Assembly: GCA_012521315.1 (NCBI GenBank) | Contig: JAAYMP010000117.1 | Location: 1 to 11,757, forward strand | DNA from: Bacillota bacterium | GTDB taxonomy: Bacteria > Bacillota > UBA4882 > UBA10575 | Length of the DNA stretch: 11,757 bases | Direction: 5' to 3' | Shown here: positions 1 through 8,000 of the stretch, piece after piece | How the letters are laid out: every line of letters starts with the position of its first letter | How positions within the stretch are numbered: position 1 is the first letter of the stretch | The notes under the pieces: model-generated | What the model saw: only the letters and a program-made list of their open reading frames with translations | Told to the model about the DNA's origin: nothing | The model's database searches: none | Program-made: the position numbers and the translations under genes

Positions 1-178
1 GGTAATACTGGGGGTGAACCGAGATTAAAAGCTGGAGTTCACGCCGGGGAAAGGGATGGAAAACTTCGATGATCACCGTTTCCTGGTCAGGTTGATAAAT
101 CTTATCGATCCGGCCGTTTCTCAGGTGTTCGTTTAGCTCCTTTGCCAGATGGGCAATGGAAAAAGCGTCAAAGGGCAT
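1..178 (-). CDS. rqcH: RqcH (NFACT / fibronectin-binding-like protein), N-terminal fragment
   Basis: RqcH binds stalled 50S subunits carrying peptidyl-tRNA and directs addition of C-terminal alanine tails in bacterial ribosome quality control. Only the first 59 codons are in the window; the rest lies beyond the left edge. The start is ATG at 178-176, preceded on the minus strand by GGAGGA at good spacing. The visible protein begins MPFDAFSIAHLAKEL and contains GRIDKIYQP, then ISVHPQYY. These match the start of the NFACT-N domain, in which B. subtilis YloA/RqcH has GRITKIHQP and LSAHPSY. The divergent neighbour is a calcium ATPase; yloA and yloB are also neighbours in B. subtilis. Identification rests on this short but characteristic segment. 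Older annotations call the family FbpA or fibronectin-binding protein. Confidence 0.88.
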   Translation of the reverse strand, partial: MPFDAFSIAHLAKELNEHLRNGRIDKIYQPDQETVIIEVFHPFPRRELQLLISVHPQYY

Positions 179-201
179 GCTGATTCCTCCATTTCGCCAA
201 C

Positions 202-231
202 AGTATAGCATTCTTCATCCTTGGAGCGCAA
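202..231 (-). promoter_or_regulatory. Candidate sigma-A promoter for rqcH (extended -10)
   Basis: Read on the minus strand, TATACT (plus 207-202) is preceded directly by TGC, giving an extended -10. TTGCGC (plus 231-226) lies 18 bases upstream as a weak -35 (TTG matches, the rest does not). The predicted start of transcription falls about 17 bases before the rqcH ATG, just enough for its ribosome binding site. An inverted repeat, TCCTTG-gagcg-CAAGGA (218-234), covers the -35. The promoter is inferred from motif and position only. Confidence 0.5.
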
Positions 232-244
232 GGAGATTCCGGAC

Positions 245-272
245 ATAAAACCTTTTTTTACCCGCATAGGAA
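245..272 (+). promoter_or_regulatory. Possible sigma-E-like promoter for the calcium ATPase
   Basis: ATA (245-247, within CATAAAA) and CATAGGAAT (265-273) are separated by 17 bases, close to the ATA / CATAnnnT layout of mother-cell sigma-E promoters. It lies 22 bases before the annotated GTG. The B. subtilis homologue yloB is reported to be expressed in sporulation, which makes the class plausible. The -10 match is only partial (CATA strong, remainder weak), so this is a weak call. Confidence 0.25.
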
Positions 273-294
273 TAGAGAGATAAACTTCTGCGGG

Positions 295-3012
295 GTGAAA
301 ACTTTGTCCAAACAATGGTGGCAAATGACACCGGCTGAATTGGCAATGAAGCTCCAAACCGACCTCAACCGGGGCCTGCGAGTGACGGAAGCGCAACACC
401 GCTTGGCGCAGGATGGCGAAAACCGGTTGCAGACCAAAAACCGCCTTTCCCCTTGGGGGTTGTTCTTCAGTGAATTTGCCGATTTTATGGTTTTGGTTCT
501 TTTAGGTGCGGTTGCCATCTCCGTTGCCTTGGGCGAATGGCACGATGCCTTGACGATCCTGGCCATTGTGTTTCTAAATTCAATTTTAGGCTTTGTCCAA
601 GAATACCGGGCGGAACGTTCTTTGGAAGCCTTGCGCGAGTTATCCGCACCCCAAGCCCACGTGATCCGGCAAGGCGAGCGCCAGACCATTCCGGCCGGTC
701 AAGTCGTCCGGGGTGATCTGGTTCAGGTAGAAGCCGGACAACGAGTACCGGCTGATCTGCGTTTATTGGAAGTGACCGGGCTTGAGGTGGACGAATCGCC
801 TTTGACCGGGGAATCAATCCCCGTTCCGAAAACCAATCGCCCGCTTGATGCACCCAACTTGGAGTTGGGGGACCGGAAAAATATCCTCTTTGCCGGCACT
901 ACCGTCACCAGGGGACGGGGAAAGGGACTCGTGGTGGCCACCGGCATGCATACGGAACTGGGGAAGATCGCCGGCATGCTAGCGGATAGCGAAGCCGGAC
1001 CAACCCCGCTCCAGAAACGTTTGGAACATTTAGGCAAGATTCTGGTCCTGGTTTGCCTTGGGATCTGTGTGTTGGTCGGCGGGATCGGGATTGCCCGCGG
1101 TGAAAATTTCCGTCTCATGTTCCTCTCGGCCATTAGTTTGGCGGTGGCTGCAATTCCGGAAGGTTTACCGGCTATTGTCACCATCGCCCTGGCCTTGGGG
1201 GTCCAGAGGATGATCAAACGGTCGGTGATTATTCGTCGTCTCCCCGCGGTTGAAACTTTAGGTTGCGCCACTGTGATCTGCTCGGATAAAACCGGGACTC
1301 TGACGCAGAACCAAATGATGGTGACCACTTGTTATCTCGGGGGAAAAGAGATCGAAGTGACGGGGGATGGGTACGCCCCCAGCGGTCAGTTACGCTGGCG
1401 GGGCCAAGCAATCCGGCCTTTGGAAAACTCCTCGGCTTTTCCCGACCCCACCGGACTGCGGATACTTTTGGCCGCGGGCTTATACTGTAACAATGCGGAC
1501 TTGGCCTTAACCCCCAAAACAAAACAGTGGCGCTTGACCGGCGACCCGACGGAAGGGGCGCTTCTGGCCTTGGGGTTAAAAGCGAGACTCGACCGCAATC
1601 GGGCCAAACGCCTGGCGGAACTGGAATTTACTTCCGAGCGCAAACGGATGAGTGTTTTGGTGGAAGAGGACGGGGCCCGTTTTCTTTACACAAAAGGGGC
1701 GGCCGATCTGCTGATCGAACGCTCAACCAGGATCCGTTGGTGGGGAACGGAAGTCGCCTTGGACGAACGGCATAAACAGCAACTGTTCCGGGCCATGGAA
1801 CAAATGGCCCACCGAACCCTGCGGATTCTTGCCCTCGCCTACCGGCCGGTAACCGCCAACAAAGTCACCCTGTCTGAAGATGACGAGCGGGAGCTGGTCT
1901 TTCTAGGGATGGTTGGGATTAAAGATCCGGTGCGCCCGGGGGTCAAGGATGCGATTAACCTGTGTCGTCAGGCCGGGATTCGCACCATCATGATCACCGG
2001 GGATTTTCCGGTTACCGCCCGGGCAGTCGGCGCCGAGTTGGGCTTACTGCGCCGGGACGGGCTGGTCGTAACCGGTACGGAGTTGGATGCCCTATCGACC
2101 ATAGAATTACAACGGATCATTGACCGAGTGGATATCTTTGCGCGGGTAAATCCCTACCATAAACTAAAAATTGTTCAGGCTCTGAAAGAACGAGGAGAGA
2201 TTGTGGCGATGACCGGTGACGGGGTGAATGATGCCCCGGCGATTAAAGAAGCCGACATCGGGGTGGCCATGGGGATCAGCGGGACCGACGTAACGAAAGA
2301 AGCCTCGGCAATGGTGATTACCGACGATAATTTTGCCAGTATCGTGGCGGCTATTGAGGAAGGCCGGGGGATCTACAGCAATATTCGCAAATTCATCCGT
2401 TATCTGTTGGGCTGTAATATTGGGGAGATTCTGTCTATGTTCTGCACGGTTCTTTTGCGGCTGCCCTTTCCGCTTCTTCCCCTCCAGATCCTCTGGATTA
2501 ATCTGGTCACCGACGGGCTCCCGGCGATTGCCCTCGGGGTCGAGCCGACCGAGCGCGGGCTGATGCAGGAGCCGCCCCGCCCGCCGCGGGAGGGGATCTT
2601 CAGCCGCGGTCTGGGTTATAAAGTGCTGATCCAGGGCATCACCATTGGTCTGATTACGACGGCGGTTTTTGGTTTTGCCTTGAAAACCGGGGCCAGTCTG
2701 GCAGTGGCGCGGACAATAGCCTTTTGCACCCTGGTCTTCTCGCAATTGAGTTATGTCTTTGCCTGCCGCTCCGAAACCCAGCCCCTCGTCAAGTTGCGTT
2801 TATGGACCAATCCCTATCTCATCGGCGCCGTTGCCATCTCCGGGGCAATGCAGTTTATGGTGGTCGCGCATCCCTTGGCCCGAAGGCTTTTCCAGACGGC
2901 AGTCCTCCCGCCGGCGGCCTGGGGAATCGTTTTTTTGAGCGCCATAGGTTCGGTGGCGGCGGCGGAAACAGTGGCCTGGGCTGGGCGGTATCTCAAAAAC
3001 AAATTGGCCTAG
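295..3012 (+). CDS. P-type Ca2+-transporting ATPase (type IIA/IIB, YloB/PacL-like)
   Basis: Membrane ATPase that exports Ca2+ using an aspartyl-phosphate intermediate. The 905 residues are normal for bacterial members. Order: N-terminal cation-ATPase domain (about 9-75), TM1-2 (about 60-100), actuator domain with TGES 171-174, TM3-4 with PEGLP 288-292, phosphorylation loop DKTGTLT (D331), nucleotide domain with TGDPTEGA (416-422), MITGD 566-570, hinge TGDGVNDAP (640-648), then six C-terminal helices. Ligands equivalent to SERCA Ca2+ site II are present: E289 in TM4, and N736, T739 and D740 in TM6. N708 and E711 in TM5 also match SERCA; the SERCA E908 position is Q817 by my hand alignment. The family is certain; Ca2+ rather than Mn2+ is inferred. 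The start is uncertain: GTG 295 lacks a clear ribosome binding site, whereas TTG 304 has GGGGTGA eight bases upstream and would remove three residues. Divergent from rqcH. Confidence 0.95.
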   Translation: MKTLSKQWWQMTPAELAMKLQTDLNRGLRVTEAQHRLAQDGENRLQTKNRLSPWGLFFSEFADFMVLVLLGAVAISVALGEWHDALTILAIVFLNSILGFVQEYRAERSLEALRELSAPQAHVIRQGERQTIPAGQVVRGDLVQVEAGQRVPADLRLLEVTGLEVDESPLTGESIPVPKTNRPLDAPNLELGDRKNILFAGTTVTRGRGKGLVVATGMHTELGKIAGMLADSEAGPTPLQKRLEHLGKILVLVCLGICVLVGGIGIARGENFRLMFLSAISLAVAAIPEGLPAIVTIALALGVQRMIKRSVIIRRLPAVETLGCATVICSDKTGTLTQNQMMVTTCYLGGKEIEVTGDGYAPSGQLRWRGQAIRPLENSSAFPDPTGLRILLAAGLYCNNADLALTPKTKQWRLTGDPTEGALLALGLKARLDRNRAKRLAELEFTSERKRMSVLVEEDGARFLYTKGAADLLIERSTRIRWWGTEVALDERHKQQLFRAMEQMAHRTLRILALAYRPVTANKVTLSEDDERELVFLGMVGIKDPVRPGVKDAINLCRQAGIRTIMITGDFPVTARAVGAELGLLRRDGLVVTGTELDALSTIELQRIIDRVDIFARVNPYHKLKIVQALKERGEIVAMTGDGVNDAPAIKEADIGVAMGISGTDVTKEASAMVITDDNFASIVAAIEEGRGIYSNIRKFIRYLLGCNIGEILSMFCTVLLRLPFPLLPLQILWINLVTDGLPAIALGVEPTERGLMQEPPRPPREGIFSRGLGYKVLIQGITIGLITTAVFGFALKTGASLAVARTIAFCTLVFSQLSYVFACRSETQPLVKLRLWTNPYLIGAVAISGAMQFMVVAHPLARRLFQTAVLPPAAWGIVFLSAIGSVAAAETVAWAGRYLKNKLA

Positions 3013-3045
3013 TCTTTCTTGGTGGTCATCCGCGTGCGCTTCTAA

Positions 3046-3112
3046 TCCCGGCTTGTTGGGGCTGATTCCCGGCTTGTTGGAGCGGGCAATTCCCGAAAAA
3101 GCCAATCTTGGC
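3046..3112 (+). repeat. Tandem 21-base repeat followed by nested hairpins in the spacer
   Basis: TCCCGGCTTGTTGG occurs at 3046-3059 and exactly again at 3067-3080, a 21-base period. The second copy can fold with downstream sequence: GGCTT (3071-3075) pairs with AAGCC (3099-3103), enclosing CGGG (3083-3086) paired to CCCG (3092-3095). GCCA-ATCT-TGGC (3101-3112) follows as another small hairpin. No T run follows, so this is not a standard intrinsic terminator. It lies between the ATPase stop and the DUF2953 promoter; its function is unknown. Confidence 0.5.
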
Positions 3113-3141
3113 ATAGTTTCCGGGACAAATGTGGCAAACTA
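3111..3141 (+). promoter_or_regulatory. Candidate forespore (sigma-G-like) promoter for the DUF2953-ytfJ operon
   Basis: GCATA (3111-3115) and CAAACTA (3135-3141) resemble the sigma-G elements GnATA and CATnnTA, though separated by 19 bases rather than the usual 17-18. The site is 29 bases before the TTG start. ytfJ of B. subtilis is a forespore gene, which fits. It is inferred from motif plus known biology of the downstream gene. Confidence 0.4.
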
Positions 3142-3169
3142 TTCCCAGTTATGAAAGAGGTGGAATGTT

Positions 3170-3859
3170 TTGTCCACATTTGTCTCGTTATTATTCCTTT
3201 TCTTGTTTAGCTTTTTACCGGTGACTTTCCATTTGCATTATCACAGCCGGGGAAAGGACGACCATTTCGTCTTGGAATTACGCTTGTCCAGACTTTATAT
3301 CTGGCGCTATGAAGTTCCCAGGATGGTATGGGAAGGAACCGCCGGTTTGAACCAAGAGATCCGGACCGCGGCGGAGGGTTTTGGTCAGAAAGAAGAGCAC
3401 ACGCAAGAAAAGCGGATTGAGATCGACGTTTTCCTGGCCAATCTGCTTGCGATCAGCCAGGCCTTAAAAAGATATGGGTTAGGGGGGACTTTCTTCTATT
3501 TTTTTCTACCGGAAAAGTACCGGCGATGGGTCACCGTCGAAGAAAGGCTGGAGCGGAAGGGGTGTTTTAAACGGTTCGTCTGGCGGACGGTACTTGGCGG
3601 CGTTGAGCCCGCGGCCCTCGGACTGACCACCGGGATCCTTTGGGGGGCAAAAGGGACAATCGTCGGTTTTTTGGCCGACGAATATCGCTTTAAAAAAACG
3701 CCACGGATTATGGTGGTGCCCGGCTTCCGGGAGAAAAACTGGGAAACCATGCTTGACTGCATATTTGAAATCAAGTTCGGACATATTATCGTTGCCGGAA
3801 TCAAGGACTATCTAAGCCAACTTGGAGGAGGGAATAAACATGCAAGGACACCCGATTGA
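3170..3859 (+). CDS. DUF2953 family protein (YtfI-like), spore-associated
   Basis: A 229-residue protein of unknown biochemical role, usually encoded directly before ytfJ (ytfI-ytfJ in B. subtilis), as here. Residues 1-20 form a hydrophobic membrane anchor or uncleaved signal (MSTFVSLLFLFLFSFLPV). A charged stretch at about 65-85 separates two halves. The C-terminal half carries the DUF2953 pattern, with WRTVLGGVEPAALGLTTGIL (138-157), a second hydrophobic patch to about 168, and PRIMVVPGF (178-186). The start is TTG 3170, chosen because GAGGTGG ends seven bases upstream; the ATG at 3165 is in another frame. The 3' end overlaps ytfJ by 20 bases, implying translational coupling. Membrane location at the forespore is inferred from the family and operon. 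Confidence 0.85.
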   Translation: MSTFVSLLFLFLFSFLPVTFHLHYHSRGKDDHFVLELRLSRLYIWRYEVPRMVWEGTAGLNQEIRTAAEGFGQKEEHTQEKRIEIDVFLANLLAISQALKRYGLGGTFFYFFLPEKYRRWVTVEERLERKGCFKRFVWRTVLGGVEPAALGLTTGILWGAKGTIVGFLADEYRFKKTPRIMVVPGFREKNWETMLDCIFEIKFGHIIVAGIKDYLSQLGGGNKHARTPD

Positions 3860-4271
3860 GGGTTTAATGAAGACGGCGATGGAGAGTATAAAAGATATGA
3901 TCGATGTCAACACCATTCTCGGTGACCCGGTGGAGACTCCGGATGGAAGTGTGATTATTCCCGTTTCAAGAGTTTCATTCGGGTTTGCCGCCGGGGGTAG
4001 CGAGTTTGCCAACCAGCAAAAGGGGGACCAACGGAATCTAGAAACGGATCAGGGGGATCTGCCTTTCGGGGGAGGGAGCGGAGCCGGAATAACCTTGAAT
4101 CCTGTGGCTTTCCTGGTGGTGAGCAAGGAACAAACACGCCTCTTGCCGGTGGATAACAATATTTTGGTGGATCGGCTGCTGGACGTCGCGCCCCAAATTA
4201 TCGACAAATTCCAAAATATAATAGAAAAACCAAAGTTAAAAAAGGTTGAAGAAACAGTCGTCACCCAATAA
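3840..4271 (+). CDS. ytfJ: Spore protein YtfJ / GerW family
   Basis: Small spore protein of the GerW/YtfJ family (TIGR02874), forespore-expressed and linked in B. subtilis to spore germination. The 143 residues are a usual length. The N-terminal helix HPIEGLMKTAMESIKDMIDV leads into NTILGDPVETPDGSVIIPVSRVSFGFAAGG (24-53), the family signature. Then come a polar linker, a glycine-rich FGGGSGAGI (76-84), PVAFLVV (88-94) and a charged C-terminal helix. The start is ATG 3840, with GGAGGAGG at 3824-3831. A TTG at 3822 in the same frame overlaps this ribosome binding site and is not the start. It is the second gene of a coupled pair with DUF2953 and is convergent with the response regulator, 33 bases apart. 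Confidence 0.95.
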   Translation: MQGHPIEGLMKTAMESIKDMIDVNTILGDPVETPDGSVIIPVSRVSFGFAAGGSEFANQQKGDQRNLETDQGDLPFGGGSGAGITLNPVAFLVVSKEQTRLLPVDNNILVDRLLDVAPQIIDKFQNIIEKPKLKKVEETVVTQ

Positions 4272-4311
4272 AGGCCATCCTTGACGAACAGTCGTTTTAC
4301 GGTTTTATTGG
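4264..4311. repeat. Inverted repeat CCAATAAA...TTTATTGG spanning two convergent stop codons
   Basis: CCAATAAA (4265-4272) and TTTATTGG (4304-4311) are exact inverted copies, and each contains the CAA-TAA end of one of the two convergent genes. Between them ACGA-acag-TCGT (around 4285-4296) can form a small hairpin. There is no GC-rich stem with a T run, so any terminator here would be weak. The shared Gln-stop ending may explain the symmetry by chance. Confidence 0.4.
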
Positions 4312-4751
4312 TCCAAGATTAAGTAGCGGGGGTATTGGTGGATCAGGGTCGCCCCCACCATCACTTTGTTGACGGCGGCACACACCTGTTCTTTCCGGAA
4401 CGGTTTGACCACAAAGTCTTTCGCTCCTTGCTTCAAAGCGCGGGAAACATAGAATTTATGTTGCATGGAAGAGCAGATCACAATATTGGCTTTCGGGTCA
4501 TAGGTCAGTAATTTCTCCATGGTGGTAAAACCATCCATCACTGGCATCAGCAGATCAAGGAGGACCACCATTGGTTTCAATTGGGAATACAATTCTAATG
4601 CTTCCAAGCCGTTACTGGCTTGTCCCAGGACTTTAATCCCGGTTTCGGTAAGGATGGAGTTTAAAACCAAACGCATGATCCGTTGGTCATCGACGATTAG
4701 GACGCCCTGTGTTTTGGTCTGGTTCTGGTCAAGCATGGGAATCGTAACCAT
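4305..4751 (-). CDS. Receiver-only response regulator (CheY/Spo0F-like)
   Basis: A single REC domain of 148 residues with no output domain, so it probably acts by protein contact or phosphorelay in the cytoplasm. The acidic pair is D21/D22 in GVLIVDD, the phosphoacceptor D66 in VVLLDLLMPVMDG, the switch serine S94 or S95 in VICSSM, and the conserved lysine K116 in KDFVVKPF. A 15-residue polar extension precedes beta-1, and a short tail (HQYPRYLILDQ) follows alpha-5. The start is ATG 4751-4749, with AGGAGGG at ideal spacing on the minus strand. GAKDFVVKPF resembles CheY-type proteins. No histidine kinase or chemotaxis gene lies nearby, so partner and role cannot be assigned. It is divergent from the ferredoxin across 67 bases in which I see no convincing promoter. 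Confidence 0.92.
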   Translation of the reverse strand: MVTIPMLDQNQTKTQGVLIVDDQRIMRLVLNSILTETGIKVLGQASNGLEALELYSQLKPMVVLLDLLMPVMDGFTTMEKLLTYDPKANIVICSSMQHKFYVSRALKQGAKDFVVKPFRKEQVCAAVNKVMVGATLIHQYPRYLILDQ

Positions 4752-4818
4752 AACAAATCCCTCCTAGAAAGAAATATCGCATACATCTCCACCCATGTCG
4801 TAAGAAGGGGGTGATCAT

Positions 4819-5007
4819 CTGAAGACAAAAGTTGATCCGGAGCTTTGTATTGCCTGCGGCCTGTGTATAAGTACGTGCCCGGATGTTTATTCATGGGATG
4901 ACGACGGCAAAGCCCAGGCTGTTGAAGAGACGGTTCCTCAAGAACAGGAGTCCTGTGCGGAGGAAGCCGCCGAAAACTGCCCGACCAGTGCGATCAGCAA
5001 CGAATAA
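4819..5007 (+). CDS. Single-cluster [4Fe-4S] ferredoxin, probable CTG start
   Basis: A small soluble electron carrier of 62 residues. CxxCxxC at C10, C13 and C16 plus C54 (followed by P55) would bind one [4Fe-4S] cluster. C20 and C46 are placed as in Thermotoga maritima ferredoxin, where the equivalent pair is a disulfide. The order KVDPELCIACGLC, DDDGKA and CPTSAIS matches this family along its whole length. The frame is closed by TAA at 4801-4803, and no ATG, GTG or TTG lies between that stop and the first cysteine. CTG 4819 sits seven bases after GGGGG within AAGGGGGTGATC (4805-4816), a nearly full match to the 16S rRNA tail, and places Met exactly where homologues start. Its redox partner is unknown. 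The stop abuts the stop of the convergent gene with no base between. Confidence 0.93.
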   Translation: MKTKVDPELCIACGLCISTCPDVYSWDDDGKAQAVEETVPQEQESCAEEAAENCPTSAISNE

Positions 5008-8000
5008 TCAGCAATCGGCTACGGTTTTGAGTGAAAAAAAGGCCATCCCCAAGAGGGGATTCGGGAAAAGCGCAAGTTTGCCGTCTTTAAATTTAACGGC
5101 GAAACGATATGTGGTTCCCTGATCAGGTAACTGTTCAAGGCAGGAAAGGGCGATCCCATACTGATCTTCGGTCTTTTCCTGCTCCAACATTACCTGATTT
5201 ATTTTGTTATCGGCATTTTTGTAAAAAAGTATTACCTTTTCCACTTCCGAGGCCGGCCGTACCGTGCATTTTAACGTTTTTTCTTCCGGTCCGGGCGGAA
5301 AATGGAAGAAGGCCGGGGTATAAGCACCGGTGTTACGGATCATAACGGTCAAAGGATGGTCAAAACTGCCGAGGGAGCCGGTTTTCCCTCCGGTGTCCAT
5401 GGCCGTAATATAATAATTAATCATCTCGCCCTCCTCCAGATAGACGGCGGGAATGGTGGCCGCAAACTGGTCGGCGGCAACGGGCGTCATGATTACCATA
5501 TGGTAACCCCGTTCGTTTTCCGTTTGGTAGTTCAGGATTACTTGTCCGATGGGAATAATCCCGGTCACCGTAGCCCGGATCACTAAAGGTTTCCCCCGTT
5601 CACAGGTGGCAACCGGAGTATGCGTGATGACGGGCGAGAGTGGATGAACGGTCAAGGCCGAGACAAACCAATTAAAATTAGGCCGGCAGGAGAAGGTAAT
5701 GTTTAGTTTTCCAGCGGAAACGTCCACGGTTTCCTGCAGGTCGACCCTTTGCCCGGGGGCGACCACCAAATCGGGGGCGATCACTTGGTCGTTAAGGGCA
5801 ATCTGCATTGGCCCGTACCGTCGAGGCTGGTGGGAACGGTCGCAAAAGGTCAGGCGGACTTGGTAAGTCCCCGGGTTTAAATCAAGCTGGAAAGTGGCGG
5901 GCGTTTTCGACCAAATCAGTTTGCTGAAGAGCAGGTTACCATAGGGAAATGGTTGGTTGGCCTCCATTTCCGAAGTAAGCCGGAGATCATGTTCACCCAA
6001 GCGGACGGCGGGGGCCGGTGTCGCCTGCAATCCGGCGGCTTTAAGCCAGCCGTAACCGCGTTCCGGATCATAGATTGTCCCCGGGTCAACAAAGGTAAAA
6101 CCGTCTTCCACATAGTAGTCGGGGAAGATCCTCCGGTTTATTTCCTGAAAGGACGTGGGAACCGGAGATCCGCCAAAATCAAAGCCAATCAGGAAAACAC
6201 CCCTGGCACGGTATTCTTCAAGGAGGGTTGCGATTCGTTTTTCGTCCTCCAAAAGCAAGAGGCGTTGTTCCGCCGGACGGGTCGCAAAAGGTATTTTTTC
6301 CCATGAGAAGCGGGCTTCTTTCAAAAAAGCCAGGACCTTTTCCAGGCAGGAGAAGTCTTTGGTTGCCGAGAAAACACCCAGTTCAATTGCGGCTTTTATC
6401 TTGGCGCTGTGGTACAGTGCGAAACGGCCGATCTGTTTGGCCCAACGTAAAGTCTCTTCCCATTCGGTGACAAAGTAGTGTTCAGCATTGTGGGTAATAC
6501 CCTGCAGCGCTTTGACTTTGGCGATGATCTCCGTTCCTAAGCGGCCAAGTTCGTCGGCGATGTCCGGCGGGGTAAGTTTGACCAGTTCGGTCCGGTTTAA
6601 GGTGGCATCGACATACTCACGGCAGCTGGCAAATAAGGCCGGATCGGCCGATGGTCTCCTCAGGTAAAAGGGGAGAAGGCCGCCGGTGTTCAAATCCGGT
6701 CCCGGGGCGGTTGCCGCTTGGAAAGTGTTATACAAAGGGAGGACTTTACCGGTTAAATGGTAAAGGGCGGCCAGATCATTTCCCTTTTCCCCGAACCGCC
6801 GGTGGAAATCGCGGATCAAAACCGCACCGTTGGTTTGCGGGTGGTAAGCCAAACGGCCAAACAGATGGAGCGGGTACCAATAACGTTGGTATTCCCAGTG
6901 CGTCGGCGTTTCTTGTTGCTCTCCAAACCGGGCGGGTCCTTCTGCGGAAGAAATGGTCGGCACCATTAACCGCAGGCTATCGTAGCCCGCATTCTTCAAC
7001 TCCGGAAGGAGTTGGGCCAGGTAATCGGGATCGCCCCAGGGAACTTGGGAAGGAATTGGCATTTGGTAAATGCGGGTGATCTTTCCCGCGTAACCGGCCA
7101 GGAGGAGCATGTCTTCCTGCTCGTCTTTGGGGTAGGGCAAACCCAACTTTGAACCCCAACCTTCCTCCACCAAAGCGCAATCAAGCCCGGCCGTGACCAG
7201 AAGATCGAGGGTGTCGGCCGTAATCTGGTTGGCGGCAAAGGTCAGGCTGATTTTACGCCGGTGCTCCTGGACCGCCCGGATAATGGCCTGCCGGCAGAAT
7301 TCGGGCGCCAAAGGGGCGTGCTCGAACCTAAACTCAAGACCGGATATTTCCGGGCAATTGGCAAGGAACTGTCCAAGGGCGTGGTAAAAATAGGAGCCAA
7401 CCGTCTCCTCATCCAGTCCTAGTCCTTGGCAGGGGAGGGGCGAATGGCCGGAGTAAAAATGCCAAAACCCAAGCTGAAAATCTAAACCGGTTTCTACGGC
7501 AAGCTCACCCAAATCCTTTAACGCCTGCATGTTTTTGGCCTGCAGTTCATCGGTGATGCAGCGGGGGGTGAACGCCGGATGTTCCGGAATGTCGAAGAAA
7601 TAGGGAAAAACCGGCGCCTGGGAAGGAGCGGACAGGGCTAAAGTAAAACCGTTAAAACGGTTTTTGATGAGCGTTTCAAAATAGGACCGCCAGGAAGCGG
7701 AGGAGAAGTTTAATCCCTTTTTCAGGTCCGCCGCCGGGAGGAGGTGGAGAATACTCCGGCCTTTATAAGCCGGGCGTTCACAGACCGGATGGTACAACGC
7801 GGGAACCGATTGGGCGTTGATGCGGGCGGCCAGTTCGTAAAGGACATAAAGGAGGCCGCGCGTATCATAGGCGCAAGCCCAAAGGGCGTTATGGTCATTG
7901 ACGGCCAGTTCCTGGATGACGATGGCTTCAGGGGCTAACGGGATCGGGATCGCTTCCTTAGCCACCAGGTCTCTTAAGATTGGGCTCTTTTCGTAGGAAG

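Noticed and set aside
723..1328. 201-codon open frame on the minus strand inside the calcium ATPase
   Set aside because: It lies wholly antisense to conserved ATPase motifs, has no ribosome binding site I can see, and its protein is low-complexity basic sequence without family resemblance.
2164..2745. 193-codon open frame on the minus strand inside the calcium ATPase
   Set aside because: Antisense shadow over the hinge and TM5-TM6 coding region; composition reflects the opposite strand.
3822..3839. TTG at 3822 as start of ytfJ
   Set aside because: It overlaps the Shine-Dalgarno GGAGGAGG itself and adds six residues (MEEGIN) translated from it; ATG 3840 is ideally spaced.
4752..4818. CATACATC as a sigma-E/K-type -10 between the response regulator and the ferredoxin
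   Set aside because: No -35 element at an acceptable distance on either strand.
4883..5122. 79-codon plus-strand open frame overlapping the ferredoxin
   Set aside because: Out of frame with the clear ferredoxin and running antisense into the next gene; arginine/lysine-rich shadow protein.
6651..7079. 142-codon plus-strand open frame inside the large minus-strand gene
   Set aside because: Antisense to a continuous 1048-residue frame with recognisable domains; no ribosome binding site or family features.
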